NCBI GenBank assembly: GCA_002432425.1
Contig: DJEL01000022.1
Span: 1 to 64,000, forward strand
Direction: 5' to 3'
Origin: Lachnospiraceae bacterium UBA5899
Lineage (GTDB): Bacteria; Bacillota; Clostridia; Lachnospirales; Lachnospiraceae
Length of the DNA stretch: 64,000 bases
The notes below the pieces were generated by a model. It was not told the origin of the DNA. It saw nothing but the letters and a program-made list of their open reading frames with translations, and searched no databases. The position numbers and the translations under genes were made by a program. Shown here piece after piece: positions 43,117 to 52,223 of this stretch; positions within the stretch are counted from its first letter, which is position 1; every line of letters begins with the position of its first letter.

Positions 43117-43841
43117 CTATTTAATTTCCGTCCAGGTGAGCGGTGTCTGTAACGCAACTTCATATTCTTCAATTTTCCGATTGTACTCGTCTTCCGTAAT
43201 CGCTTTTTTGCCCTGATAATAAGTAATGACAGGTGTGTCACCATCTAAGGAACCGATTATAGAAAAATTTTCTACCACATCCGCTCCGGTTCCGGCTGCA
43301 TTCATCCGGTAAAAATCATTTCCGGACTCTGCTGCACTGCTGCTGTAAAATACTTCTATAATTTCGTTCTCATAAAGGGTAAAATTAGAGCGGTAGCCAA
43401 ACTCAAAATCCGGGAAAACATGCACCGCTTTGCTGCCGTCATAAGTATACAAATCATAATTCCAGGGATTTGACGCATCTTCCCCGCCGCTTCATCCCCT
43501 GTGTTGCCTGTTGTTCCGCCAGCGCCATTGCTGCCTGCGGTTCCGATAGCGCCGGCATTGTCCGTATCTCCGTCGCCTGCTACGTTTTTGTCCGTGTTGC
43601 CCTTTACTCCGGCTCCGTCCGTTGCCCCGGCACCGTCGTTGCTACCCGCGATTCCTGCTCCGTTCGTGGCTCTGGCTGCATCAATGTCCCCTGTGCCGCT
43701 ATTCTGCGCATTTTCTTCTTTGGATATGGTTTCCCATAATTGTGTGTCCGGCTCTTTTTCCTGTCCGCAGCCTGCAAACAAAACACTCATAGCAAGTGCT
43801 GCTGCCGCTATGTAGCCGTATTTCCTGATATGTCTTTTCAT
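43117..43841 (-). pseudogene. Lipoprotein broken by a single-base deletion
   Basis: ATG 43841 (SD AAAAGGGGAAACT) opens a lipoprotein: basic start, hydrophobic core, LFAGC with the lipidated Cys near residue 25. A Gly/Ala/Asn/Thr-rich linker of about 75 residues follows. At about 43477-43490 a missing G in a GGGG run shifts the frame; the rest (43117-43452) reads NPWNYDLYTYDGSK and continues to the stop. The intact product would be about 240 residues, of unknown function. A change in a homopolymer can be real or an assembly error. Confidence 0.6.
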
Positions 43842-43944
43842 AGTTTCCCCTTTTCTTATAGATAAATAAATTTTTTGACTTATTTTGTACTTGCTCATTA
43901 TGAAGTCAAACTGACTTCCAGAATAGCTTAACTCGGCAAATAAA

Positions 43945-43974
43945 AAAGAGAACCTGGCGGACCAGATCCTCTTT
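43945..43974 (-). terminator. Terminator of the hup gene
   Basis: AAAGAGAACCTGG (43945-43957) pairs with CCAGATCCTCTTT (43962-43974), allowing two G-U pairs on the RNA. TTTATTT follows on the minus strand, and it begins 23 bases past the hup stop. Confidence 0.85.
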
Positions 43975-43996
43975 CATTCACGTTCGTCTTTTCAGA

Positions 43997-44269
43997 TTAG
44001 TTCATAGCATCCTTTAATGCTTTACCAGCTTTGAACTTAGGAGCCTTGGAAGCTGCGATCTTCATGGTTTCGCCGCTCTGAGGATTTCTGCCTTCTCTTT
44101 CTTTTCTCTCAACCACTTCAAAGGTACCAAAGCCAACTAACTGAACTTTTTCACCCTTCTTTAATTCATCTGTAACAACTGCGGTGAAAGCTGCTAATGC
44201 TTTCTCTGCGTCCTTCTTGGAAATTTCAGCCTGATCAGCTACTGCTGCAACTAATTCTGTTTTGTTCAT
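43997..44269 (-). CDS. hup: Histone-like DNA-binding protein HU
   Basis: 90 residues, the standard HU length. It begins MNKTELVAAVADQAEISKKD and carries the arm sequence EGRNPQSGETMKI. As the major nucleoid protein it bends and compacts DNA. AGGAGGAGTTCGAC precedes the ATG. It has its own strong promoter and terminator. Confidence 0.97.
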   Translation of the reverse strand: MNKTELVAAVADQAEISKKDAEKALAAFTAVVTDELKKGEKVQLVGFGTFEVVERKEREGRNPQSGETMKIAASKAPKFKAGKALKDAMN

Positions 44270-44344
44270 GTCGAACTCCTCCTCTTAATGAGCTTTCTTA
44301 ATTTGTATCCTTCATAGATGTTCCGCTTGAAACGTCTATACATA

Positions 44345-44373
44345 TTTATATCTGCTTTTCAAACGTTTGTCAA
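44345..44373 (-). promoter_or_regulatory. SigmaA promoter of hup
   Basis: On the minus strand: TTGACA (44373-44368), 17-base spacer, TATAAA (44350-44345). Predicted start near 44338, about 70 bases before the ATG. Confidence 0.85.
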
Positions 44374-44407
44374 GAATTTTTGCCCTATTTATGCGGATTT
44401 CTGCGCA

Positions 44408-45244
44408 TTATGCGTAGGTTCCTATGTTAAATACCCAATGATGGTTAAAGTAAATTTCGCCGTCCTTCCGATAAGGTGCAAATCCGGTTGGTTCTCCCCC
44501 TGCCATATCCTGTTCCATCCGGCGGATAATTTCTTCCTGCACATGCTCCGGCGTGTGTGTAAGTGCCATCCAGCCGTTTAAGGAAACTGGGATGTCCATC
44601 TGCTCCTGCAATAAAATCTGTAATCCGTTTTTGCTGTATAAATCCCGCATTTCTCCAATGGTCAAGTCCCCCACATGGGAAAAGTCCCGCATTCTTTCCA
44701 GAAAATCCACTTTATTCCGCAGTTCTTCTAACGCATCTGTCCTATCCTGTGGTTTTTCCAAAAAATTCACCCTGCTCTGCAGAGTATCCTCCTGCACCGT
44801 CATATCCATTAAAATCAACTTGCCGCCCGGTTTTAATACCCGCTTCATTTCCGCAAATATCTTGTCCGGATTCACGAAGTGGTGAAATGCCAGCCGTGAC
44901 ATGACGATGTCAAAACTCTTGTTCGCAAAAGGGAGATTTTCCGCCATTCCTTCCACAAATTCCATGTTTATAAGACCGGCTTTTTCCGCTTCTTCCCTGC
45001 CCACCTGAAGCATGGCAGGTGTGGCATCCAGGCATGTCACCTTTGCCGCATAGGGGGCAAAGGCTCTGCCGCAAATACAGGTTCCCGCCGCCACCTCCAG
45101 CACACGGTCCGTTTTCTGCGGTCCGGTCCTGTCTATCATGTACTGCTGGTACTCTGCCTTTGACAAATGATAGCCGTTGCTGTCAAAAGACTGAGCCTGC
45201 AATCCAAATGATTTCTGAATGTCGGTTATGTTATTGAAATCCAT
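44408..45244 (-). CDS. Class I SAM-dependent methyltransferase
   Basis: 278 residues of the UbiE/COQ5-like methyltransferase fold. The AdoMet site is VLEVAAGTCICGR (motif I), followed by CLDATPAMLQ (Asp of motif II) and SRLAFHHFVNP. The C-terminal third is of unknown role. The methyl acceptor is unknown. CAGCA-type spacing and AAAGGATGAACAGCA precede the ATG. It is adjacent to, but probably not in an operon with, the broken alkylation-repair gene. Confidence 0.85.
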   Translation of the reverse strand: MDFNNITDIQKSFGLQAQSFDSNGYHLSKAEYQQYMIDRTGPQKTDRVLEVAAGTCICGRAFAPYAAKVTCLDATPAMLQVGREEAEKAGLINMEFVEGMAENLPFANKSFDIVMSRLAFHHFVNPDKIFAEMKRVLKPGGKLILMDMTVQEDTLQSRVNFLEKPQDRTDALEELRNKVDFLERMRDFSHVGDLTIGEMRDLYSKNGLQILLQEQMDIPVSLNGWMALTHTPEHVQEEIIRRMEQDMAGGEPTGFAPYRKDGEIYFNHHWVFNIGTYA

Positions 45245-45328
45245 TGCTGTTCATCCTTTCCTTGGCTTGCTTGTGTTCCTTTTTTCTGGGTCATAGCCTG
45301 CATTTGTTCGCATTCCACTCTTTCCAGC

Positions 45329-45800
45329 TCATTGCATGCCATTGCTTCGGCATTTCTGCCTGCTGCCTGCACCTTGTTCCAGTTTAAGCAGCTTCCCTTT
45401 CTTGTCAATGCCTCCTGCATATCCGGTCATGCTTCCGTCGGTGCCTACCACCCTGTGGCACGGCACAATCAGAGATATAGGATTGTGACCTACAGCACCG
45501 CCCACCGCCTGAGCAAAATCTGTCAGATATTCCGCCTTACGGAAAGTCATGCCGTAGGATTGCAGCTTCGGTATGCCCGCCTCCAGAATACTTTCCGCAC
45601 AGACTGTGCCCAACTCCTGACGCATGCGCTGCCAGATTGTCGCCTGCGCTTTCATGGAAATTTGCTGCCCAATGATGTGATGCACCACCGAAGAAAACAA
45701 ATCCGTATCCACTTCCCTGTTTACATGTCCCACCTTTTCTATCACTTCTGCAAGTTTTTCCTAAATATTCCGTTTCCTTTTCCCTATATGCAAAATACAT
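45329..45800 (-). pseudogene. Remnant of an alkA-ogt fusion (DNA alkylation repair)
   Basis: The start (MYFAYREKETEYL, from ATG 45800) shifts frame near 45758-45765; the frame then reads EKLAEVIEKVGHVNREVDTD and an HhH-glycosylase stretch as in AlkA (VVHHIIGQQISMKAQATIWQ). It joins directly, in frame near 45490, to the C-terminus of an O6-methylguanine methyltransferase (GGAVGHNPISLIVPCHRVVG), whose acceptor Cys is in PCHRV. The rest of AlkA and the N-terminus of Ogt are missing, consistent with one internal deletion. Neither half should be functional, given the missing Asp/HhH end and DNA-binding part. Confidence 0.7.
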
Positions 45801-45909
45801 GACAATCCTTTTATTTCTTCTTTATTGCAATTATATTACTTTTTCCTTCTTGAAACTATGAATATATAGTTGTGAATTAAAACTATATCGTCAATTTATA
45901 GGAGAAACC

Positions 45910-46487
45910 ATGAAACCGGACAACAAAGATTTTATCAATTCCGTCAATTTAAATATCCACACAGATTTTCCTTATCTTATTTTAAATGTAAAAAACGACG
46001 TGGCGATTCCCCGCAATCCGCGCTTTCATGTCATGCACTGGCATGAGGATTTGCAGTTTATTTACGCGCTGGAAGGAATGGTGTTACAAGAGCTTTTTGT
46101 TTCCGGATTATTTTGTTTCTTTTTACATGGGCAGTCCCGCCGCCAAACTGACGGCAGCGTGGATAGTGTCGTAAGTAAAAGGATGCACCTTTTCCTTCAA
46201 TATATAAATGACCGTTTTGCCGAGGAAATCACTTTGGAGGGACTGGCAGAAAGTGCCCACGTCAGCAAATCCGAATGTCTCCGTTGTTTTAGGGAGAGCC
46301 TCCAGACAACGCCTACCGCTATCTTATGAATTTCCGGCTTTCCAAAGCAACAAAACTTCTCACCGAAACCGACCTTTCCGTCAGCGAAATCGCCAGCCGC
46401 ACGGGTTTTCACGGTCAGAGTTATTTCGGCAAATGTTTCCGTGAAAAAATGAACTGCACCCCGCGGGAATACCGGGCAAGGAAATAA
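45910..46487 (+). pseudogene. AraC-family regulator with internal deletion and frameshift
   Basis: The sensor domain starts normally (MKPDNKDFINSVNLN, HWHEDLQFIYALEG) and then jumps to the linker (LQELFVSGLF), losing about 100 residues in frame. The DNA-binding domain (SKRMHLFLQYINDRFAEEI, FREKMNCTPREYRARK) is complete except for a one-base loss near 46307 (CCT-TAC reads CCTAC), which truncates it to stop at 46329. Intact relatives are about 280-300 residues. AGGAGAAACC precedes the ATG. The two lesions argue for decay, but the single base could be an error. Confidence 0.7.
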
Positions 46488-46516
46488 TATTGAGAGCTCT
46501 TTCACCCCCAAAATTT

Positions 46517-46969
46517 TTACAATTTATATTGCATAAAATTTCCGTTTTTTACAAAACCAAAATCTGTATACAGAAGAACTCCCATATCGGAAGCCGTAAT
46601 CTGCACGGTACCGCAGCCATACTCCTTCGCCTCTTTTACGACACGGGACAGTAATTCCCTGGCAATTCCTTGTCTTCGATACTTGGGATTTGTATACATA
46701 CTGGACAGCAAAGCTATTTTTCCACTGGGGCAGCCGAAATAAGGCGGCTTTTCCACAAAAGAAATGCCGCTTGTTCCTATAATTTCTCCATTATCCACCG
46801 CCAGCCATGACACGAATGTGCCGTCCGCCATATGCCGGTCGTAATAATCGTTTAACGCAGGCCGCAGGTCCATATCTTCCTTGGCGCCTTCTTCCCTTAA
46901 TTGGTTAATTCTCATTTCTATAAACCGGGGAAGCTCCTTCTTTGATAACTTTTGGTACACGATGGACAT
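46517..46969 (-). CDS. GNAT-family N-acetyltransferase
   Basis: 150 residues. The acetyl-CoA loop is NPKYRRQGIARELLSRVV (about 93-110). The C-terminal LYTDFGFVKNGNFMQYKL is the usual end of a GNAT fold. The substrate is unknown. AGGAGAAACAGC precedes the ATG. No operon partner is apparent. Confidence 0.85.
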   Translation of the reverse strand: MSIVYQKLSKKELPRFIEMRINQLREEGAKEDMDLRPALNDYYDRHMADGTFVSWLAVDNGEIIGTSGISFVEKPPYFGCPSGKIALLSSMYTNPKYRRQGIARELLSRVVKEAKEYGCGTVQITASDMGVLLYTDFGFVKNGNFMQYKL

Positions 46970-47025
46970 GCTGTTTCTCCTTTTGCCACAATGTATAAAA
47001 TGATGCAGATTTTAATCTCAAGCTT

Positions 47026-47284
47026 ATTTGCTTCTTGTGTTTTTCTTTACATGGAAGCAAATTTTATATTTTATCTTATTTGTTGTTCCGTTTTAGAAGC
47101 AGATTTCCCATTTTCTTTCATTTGCTTCTTTTATGTTCTTAAATATGACATAATAAGAACGTATTTTTGACATTTTATACTTTTTACTCTTTTTCAATGG
47201 AGCATTTCAGACAAAAAAGCAAATTTGCTTCTACCAGTTCTAAAACAAGAGAAGCAAATTGCCGTTTTTTCATTTTTTGCTTCT
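47026..47284. repeat. Cluster of GAAGCAAAT motifs in both orientations
   Basis: ATTTGCTTC at 47026-47034 and 47120-47128; GAAGCAAAT at 47054-47062 and 47251-47259; variants at 47096-47104 and 47276-47284. The motif meets its complement at 47217-47230 as AAGCAAATTTGCTT, a 14-bp palindrome. The surrounding 46970-47335 interval is AT-rich and holds no supported gene. It may be a multi-site operator or a terminator region. Confidence 0.6.
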
Positions 47285-47335
47285 AAATTTTGCCGCAAAA
47301 CCTAAATTACATAAAGCCCGTTCTGCCATATGCCC

Positions 47336-48046
47336 CTACGGCTCATAAGTCGCAATCACGTCTTCTATGCGGTCGGTCAGGATTTGTTCCGGGGAAAGCT
47401 TGTAAAGTCGTGCCAAATCGCAGACTTCCGTTAAAAGTTCTCCCACCTGCGCCTCGGCATCCTTGGAATAGGCTTCTTCCGGCACGGCACGCAGCTTTTG
47501 AACCGCTTCTTCTATTTTCTGAAGAGCCTCTTCCTTATTAGTATGTCTGTCGTAAAGCTTGTCCGCTTTCTTTAATACCTTGGTCGCTCTGGTCAGCGCC
47601 GGAAGCTCTATGGGAATATCCCTAAGCGGAGTGGAAGCCCAGGTTTGTCCGGCTTTTTCCTGCTTCTTGATTTCTTCCCAGTTCTGCAGCACCTGTTCGG
47701 AGGTATTCGCCTCCACCGTGCCGAACACATGCGGATGTCTGCGGACCATTTTCTGCGCCACATCATTTACCACATCCTCCATGGTAAAAATGCCCTCTTC
47801 TTTGGCAATCTGTGCATGCATGACCACCTGAAGCAGCACATCACCCAGTTCTTCCTGCAGATTTCCGGCGTTGCCGGTCGTATCGTAAATACGGATGGCA
47901 GCCAGAACCTCCGCCGCCTCTTCCATCATGCAGGGACGCAGACTGTCGTGGGTCTGGACCTTGTCCCACGGGCAGCCGTTCTCGCTTCGCAGCATGGCGA
48001 TAATATCTAAGAAATCCTCATATGTGTATCTGTCCTTGAATTCCAT
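47336..48046 (-). CDS. mazG: Nucleoside triphosphate pyrophosphohydrolase MazG
   Basis: 236 residues from ATG 48046, which has AGGAGGAACAAA upstream; the frame extends to 48100. MazG removes pyrophosphate from non-canonical NTPs. Two tandem MazG domains are seen: RSENGCPWDKVQTHDSLRPC and EEAAEVLAAI near the start, and a second EEALQKIEEA-type metal site after residue 170. The first domain ends with QEELGDVLLQVVMHA. The gene is downstream of the PEGA protein and 28 bases separate them. Confidence 0.9.
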   Translation of the reverse strand: MEFKDRYTYEDFLDIIAMLRSENGCPWDKVQTHDSLRPCMMEEAAEVLAAIRIYDTTGNAGNLQEELGDVLLQVVMHAQIAKEEGIFTMEDVVNDVAQKMVRRHPHVFGTVEANTSEQVLQNWEEIKKQEKAGQTWASTPLRDIPIELPALTRATKVLKKADKLYDRHTNKEEALQKIEEAVQKLRAVPEEAYSKDAEAQVGELLTEVCDLARLYKLSPEQILTDRIEDVIATYEP

Positions 48047-48074
48047 TTTGTTCCTCCTGACGTCATTTTCAACC

Positions 48075-49538
48075 TTACTGTGCTTTTTCCAGCTCTTCAA
48101 AGGAATAGCTTACATCCTTGTCCTCAGAGTCTACCTGAACCGTGTAGCTGCGGGGTGTGTAACCGGTTTTTCGCAGGGTTACCACATGTACGCCCTCGGT
48201 CTTGCGGAAGCTGATGGGTGCAATGCCAACATAATTGCCGTCCACATAAACCTCCACATCCTTCGGTGCATCAATATGCACCTGATAATAATTCTTAGTA
48301 GTGTTGTTTCCTGTGCTGTCGCCGGAAGAAACCGTTGTGTTGGAACCGGTCTCTTCGTCCTCATCGCCGTCCGAGCTTTCCAGGACAATCTCAATGCCGG
48401 CGGAAGCCTCCGCCACCTTCAGGTAGCTGACCACACTTTCGTAACCGTCCGCCTTGGCAAGGAGCTGGTGAATGCCGTACTGCAAAGTAACCGGCAGGCT
48501 GGTGTCCACCAGATTGCCGTCCACATACAGGGTAGCCGTAGAAGGCGTCATGGCAAAAACAACCTGACCGTACTGCGGCTCCGCAATTTCAAAATCGCTG
48601 ATATCCACTAAAGTTTCCTGATTTCGCACAATGTTGACATTCTTGGTACCGCCGCCTCCGGCTGTGGAAAACTGCACTTCGTAACTGCCCTCGGGCACCA
48701 CCAGAAGCATATCCTCCGTAATCTGGCGGATTTGGTTCTGTCCAACTTCAATCCAGCCGCCGATAAAGCTCTCATCTCCCGAAAGTCTGAGGTAACCATG
48801 TCCTTTTTCCACCACAATGCTGACCACTGTTGTATCAATGCCGTAGAAATCCAGAACATCTACCTCATTCAAATCCATTAAGTCAACTTCTTCGCCCTCG
48901 GAAAAAATCTTTGTCTGACCGGTAATCTTGTATACATCATTGCCAATCGTAACATTGTGGCTGCGGCTGTCGATGCTGTAACGGGACACCGATTTGTTGT
49001 TCCATGAAGACGCGGAAAGACTTAACGTATTCAGTCTCTTGGTGGATTTCATAAACGTAACGTCTACAACATCCCCCTCTTTAATCTGGTCGCGGGAAAG
49101 CGCTTCCCCGAATTTATCCGTAAAAGAAGTAATGCCGTCATAGGTCAGAGTGTAATTCTTATCCACCGTCAGGTTGTAAAAGGTAATCCTATTTTCCCCT
49201 TTGTTTACCTTTACCACCACAGCCGTGTCGGCAGAGTCATAGTCGCCGGACTGTGCTCCCTGACCGTTTGCGGAAGTATTGCCATTGGTTCCGGATGCTG
49301 CATTGCCGGTAGCGCCTGATGCTGCCGATGCCGGGTTGCCGTTGGTTCCGAATGCCGCTGATGCCGGGTTGCCGGTAGTGCTGCCTGCTGCCGATGCCGG
49401 GTTGCCGTTGGTTCCGGATGCTCCCTGACCGGAAGTTTTCTTGCCGCAGCCTGCTGCAAGCAACACGGCGGGAAGCAGTATTCCCGCAAGGAAACCCATT
49501 CCTATTCTTTTGTATATGTAGCCGTATCGATTACCCAT
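48075..49538 (-). CDS. PEGA-domain lipoprotein
   Basis: 487 residues, surface-exposed. Signal of 30 residues ending LLAAGC with lipidated Cys; a linker of about 60 residues made of near-repeats of GTNGNPASAA follows. Then a beta-rich region (about 100-280) and two PEGA domains at the C-terminus (starting QVVFAMTPSTATLYVDG and YQVHIDAPKDVEVYVDG). PEGA domains are common in surface and signalling proteins. The linker repeats are prone to slippage. Function is unknown; it is upstream of mazG. GGAAGGAAAGGTAC precedes the ATG. Confidence 0.85.
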   Translation of the reverse strand: MGNRYGYIYKRIGMGFLAGILLPAVLLAAGCGKKTSGQGASGTNGNPASAAGSTTGNPASAAFGTNGNPASAASGATGNAASGTNGNTSANGQGAQSGDYDSADTAVVVKVNKGENRITFYNLTVDKNYTLTYDGITSFTDKFGEALSRDQIKEGDVVDVTFMKSTKRLNTLSLSASSWNNKSVSRYSIDSRSHNVTIGNDVYKITGQTKIFSEGEEVDLMDLNEVDVLDFYGIDTTVVSIVVEKGHGYLRLSGDESFIGGWIEVGQNQIRQITEDMLLVVPEGSYEVQFSTAGGGGTKNVNIVRNQETLVDISDFEIAEPQYGQVVFAMTPSTATLYVDGNLVDTSLPVTLQYGIHQLLAKADGYESVVSYLKVAEASAGIEIVLESSDGDEDEETGSNTTVSSGDSTGNNTTKNYYQVHIDAPKDVEVYVDGNYVGIAPISFRKTEGVHVVTLRKTGYTPRSYTVQVDSEDKDVSYSFEELEKAQ

Positions 49539-49695
49539 GTACCTTTCCTTCCTTTAACCTATGTGCGGTGTATGGTCTTACCATACTTTGTTCCGTCACC
49601 TTGTACCACCGTCTGTGTCACAAGCCTTCGTCAACTTGTGCTGCCGGACGTCGTCAACTTTCTGCACCTTGCGCTAAAATGTGCCGCCATCTTTC

Positions 49696-50691
49696 TTATC
49701 GCAGATGCGCCACGTCCCGGAATACCTTATCTAAAAAGTTCTGCTTCTGCTGCTCCTGTTCCATCAGGATGTTCAGTTTTTCAATATTTTTATCCGGCGT
49801 CCAGACCTTTCTGGCGTTATAGTAGAAATTCACGATTTTCCAGAACTTCACCGGATACGCCAGCCGGTAATATAATTCCACAAAGGAACGCGCCGGCAGG
49901 GGATTTCCCACATCATATGCATGTAGAATACTTTCGCCCAGTTCCACGCTCCAGTTGTTTTTTTCCATGACCTTGCGCAGGTACAGGCAGATGTCTCTGA
50001 CCGGATTATCCATCACCAGCTTTTCAAAATTGATAACCGCAAATTCCCGGTTCCCGCGGATGATGTTGTGCTGCTGATAATCGCCGTGGCACAGAAAACC
50101 CTTTTCCTTAATATACTCCGTGTCGCTGTCCAATGCAAATTCCTTCCATTCGCCGGACACTTCAAGCGCCTGATTTAAGAAATACGGATACATAGCGAGC
50201 AACGTCACCTCAAAAGCCGACTTCTGCCCTTTTTTGCACAGATACTGCCAGACCTTTTTCAGCTCCCGGTTGTGCTTCTCATATTCATAGGTGAGGGAAT
50301 ACACCGAAAAATCCGCAGCCTCCCCGGGCGAAAGAACCATCAGCCTGTGCAGGCGGGAAAGCGTGGACGCCGCCTCTCTGCACTCCTGACTGTCCCGGAT
50401 GTTACACTCCCGGTTGTCAAAATAAGACTTCAGCATATATTTTCTTCCGTCGGTATCCTGACAGAAAAGCGCCCCTTCCTTAGTGGGAAAAATCTGCTCG
50501 CAGCTTACGCCCTCGTCTGCCAGTTTTTTCAGTACCCGGACCTGCAAAGCCGCTTTCTGCTCACTGCCGTTATATTCCTTAAAAATAAAACATCCGTTGT
50601 CTGTGTCACAGAGCAAAGCTCCCCTGCCCTTTCTGACACGAACTGCCTCTATATCATAAAGCTCCAGTAACCCGGTTACTCTGTCATTCAC
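49696..50691 (-). CDS. CotS-family spore coat protein
   Basis: About 330 residues from GTG 50691, which has GGGAGGAAAAGAC upstream. The kinase-like fold of the CotS/CotI group has the glycine-rich start (VRKGRGALLCDTDNG) and LCHGDYQQHNII, where the catalytic loop of kinases would lie. In Bacillus these proteins are inner spore coat components. It is the second likely sporulation unit in the window after the yabP-divIC block. Confidence 0.85.
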   Translation of the reverse strand: MNDRVTGLLELYDIEAVRVRKGRGALLCDTDNGCFIFKEYNGSEQKAALQVRVLKKLADEGVSCEQIFPTKEGALFCQDTDGRKYMLKSYFDNRECNIRDSQECREAASTLSRLHRLMVLSPGEAADFSVYSLTYEYEKHNRELKKVWQYLCKKGQKSAFEVTLLAMYPYFLNQALEVSGEWKEFALDSDTEYIKEKGFLCHGDYQQHNIIRGNREFAVINFEKLVMDNPVRDICLYLRKVMEKNNWSVELGESILHAYDVGNPLPARSFVELYYRLAYPVKFWKIVNFYYNARKVWTPDKNIEKLNILMEQEQQKQNFLDKVFRDVAHLR

Positions 50692-50765
50692 GTCTTTTCC
50701 TCCCACACGATATTACGGTTTTTCAAAACTCTAACCTATCATATGAAAAGAAAGAAAAAAGTATG

Positions 50766-52115
50766 TTAAGAATAACGCAGTTCCTTTGCCCGGGAAATCA
50801 GATAGTCCTTTTCGTTTTTTTCGGGATTTTCCAGAACCTCGTCCAGAAGCTGTTTCAGAATATCCCCCAGTTCCCTGCCGGGCTGTAAGCCTGCCGCAAT
50901 CAAATCCTTGCCGTTCACCGCAAGCGTCCGCAGAGAAACACATTCCTCTGCCTCACGAATTTCCCGGTAGCAGGCATCCCATGCCGCAAGATTGCTTAAT
51001 TTTTCTTCGCGCAGGTACATGCTCTGTGCAAGAAGGTCTGCTTTTTTTACCAAAAGAAAATCCGCAAACAAATCCTCCCCGATTTTGTTGACCGCCCGCC
51101 GCACGATACGCCTGTCCGGTGCAACGCCGTTGCCGTAATCGTGAAAACGCACCAGCCTGCAGACCTTATCCGTGGTGTCGTTGTCCATGCGGAGCCGCCT
51201 TAAAATAACCCGGCTCATTTCCGCGCCCATTTCCTCGTGTCCGTGAAAATGGGTAATGCCTTTTTCATCCACGGTAAGACACTGCGGTTTGGCAATGTCG
51301 TGCAGAAGCATGGTGAGCCGCAGCACCTTGTCCGCCGGGATTTCCAGAAGGGAATGCAGAATGTGTTCTCCCACGTTGTAGCAGTGGTGGGGGTGGTTCT
51401 GCGGAGTTTCCATGGCGAGGTCAAATTCCGGGAAAAATACTTTTGTGACGCCGCATTCATAAGCCGTCCGAAGATAATCGGGATGCGGCGAAACTATCAG
51501 CTTCAAAAGCTCCGTCTGGATACGTTCTGCACTGATTTTTTCCAGATTGCCCGCCAGTTTGTGAATGGCGGCAAGGGTATTTTTCTCAATCCGGTAACCC
51601 ATTTGTGCCGAAAAGCGGATGGCGCGCAGCATCCGGAGAGCATCTTCCGTGAAGCGTTCTTCCGCGTTGCCCACACAGCGGATAATGCCGTCCTTCAAGT
51701 CCTTCTGTCCATCAAAAATATCAATCAGACCCGCCGTTTCATTGTAAGCAAGGGCATTTATGGTAAAATCCCGCCGCTTCAAATCTTCTTCCAGGCTGCC
51801 GGTAAAAGAGACCTCCTTCGGGTGTCTGCCGTCCTCGTATTCGCCGTCGATACGGTAGGTTGTGACTTCAAAGCCTTCCCTGTCCAAAAGAATGGTCACC
51901 GTTCCGTGCCGGATGCCGGTGTCGATGGTATGGGAAAACAATGCCTTCACCTCCATGGGCTTTGCCGAGGTGGTAATATCCCAGTCATTGGGGGTTCTGC
52001 CAAGCAAGCTGTCCCGGATGCATCCTCCAACCGCATAGGCTTCAAATCCCGCCTCCTGCAGGACACCGATAATTTTATTTACTTTTCCGGGCATCTTGAT
52101 TTTCATATCTGTCAT
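50766..52115 (-). CDS. cca: CCA-adding tRNA nucleotidyltransferase
   Basis: 449 residues. Adds or repairs the CCA end of tRNAs, consistent with the tRNAs here not encoding it. Motifs: GGCIRDSLLGR (30-40), the catalytic pair in DWDIT (44-48), and the RRDFTINALAYN of the class II family (about 113-125). The C-terminal part has an HD domain (LLHDIAKPQ near 268). AAAGGAAAGAAAC precedes the ATG. It forms its own unit with the CotS gene 60 bases downstream. Confidence 0.92.
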   Translation of the reverse strand: MTDMKIKMPGKVNKIIGVLQEAGFEAYAVGGCIRDSLLGRTPNDWDITTSAKPMEVKALFSHTIDTGIRHGTVTILLDREGFEVTTYRIDGEYEDGRHPKEVSFTGSLEEDLKRRDFTINALAYNETAGLIDIFDGQKDLKDGIIRCVGNAEERFTEDALRMLRAIRFSAQMGYRIEKNTLAAIHKLAGNLEKISAERIQTELLKLIVSPHPDYLRTAYECGVTKVFFPEFDLAMETPQNHPHHCYNVGEHILHSLLEIPADKVLRLTMLLHDIAKPQCLTVDEKGITHFHGHEEMGAEMSRVILRRLRMDNDTTDKVCRLVRFHDYGNGVAPDRRIVRRAVNKIGEDLFADFLLVKKADLLAQSMYLREEKLSNLAAWDACYREIREAEECVSLRTLAVNGKDLIAAGLQPGRELGDILKQLLDEVLENPEKNEKDYLISRAKELRYS

Positions 52116-52223
52116 AATACGTTTCTTTCCTTTGCAATCTGCACATTCAACCTCCGGGGTTCCATTACCGGAAAAAGATCCGAATTTCTCCGGACCTTTT
52201 TGTCACCTGTTTCCTGCTGTTAT

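Noticed and set aside
45226..45420. 64-codon minus-strand ORF overlapping the alkA-ogt remnant
   Set aside because: Arises in another frame from Gln/Lys-rich sequence after the remnant. No ribosome-binding site or family signal.
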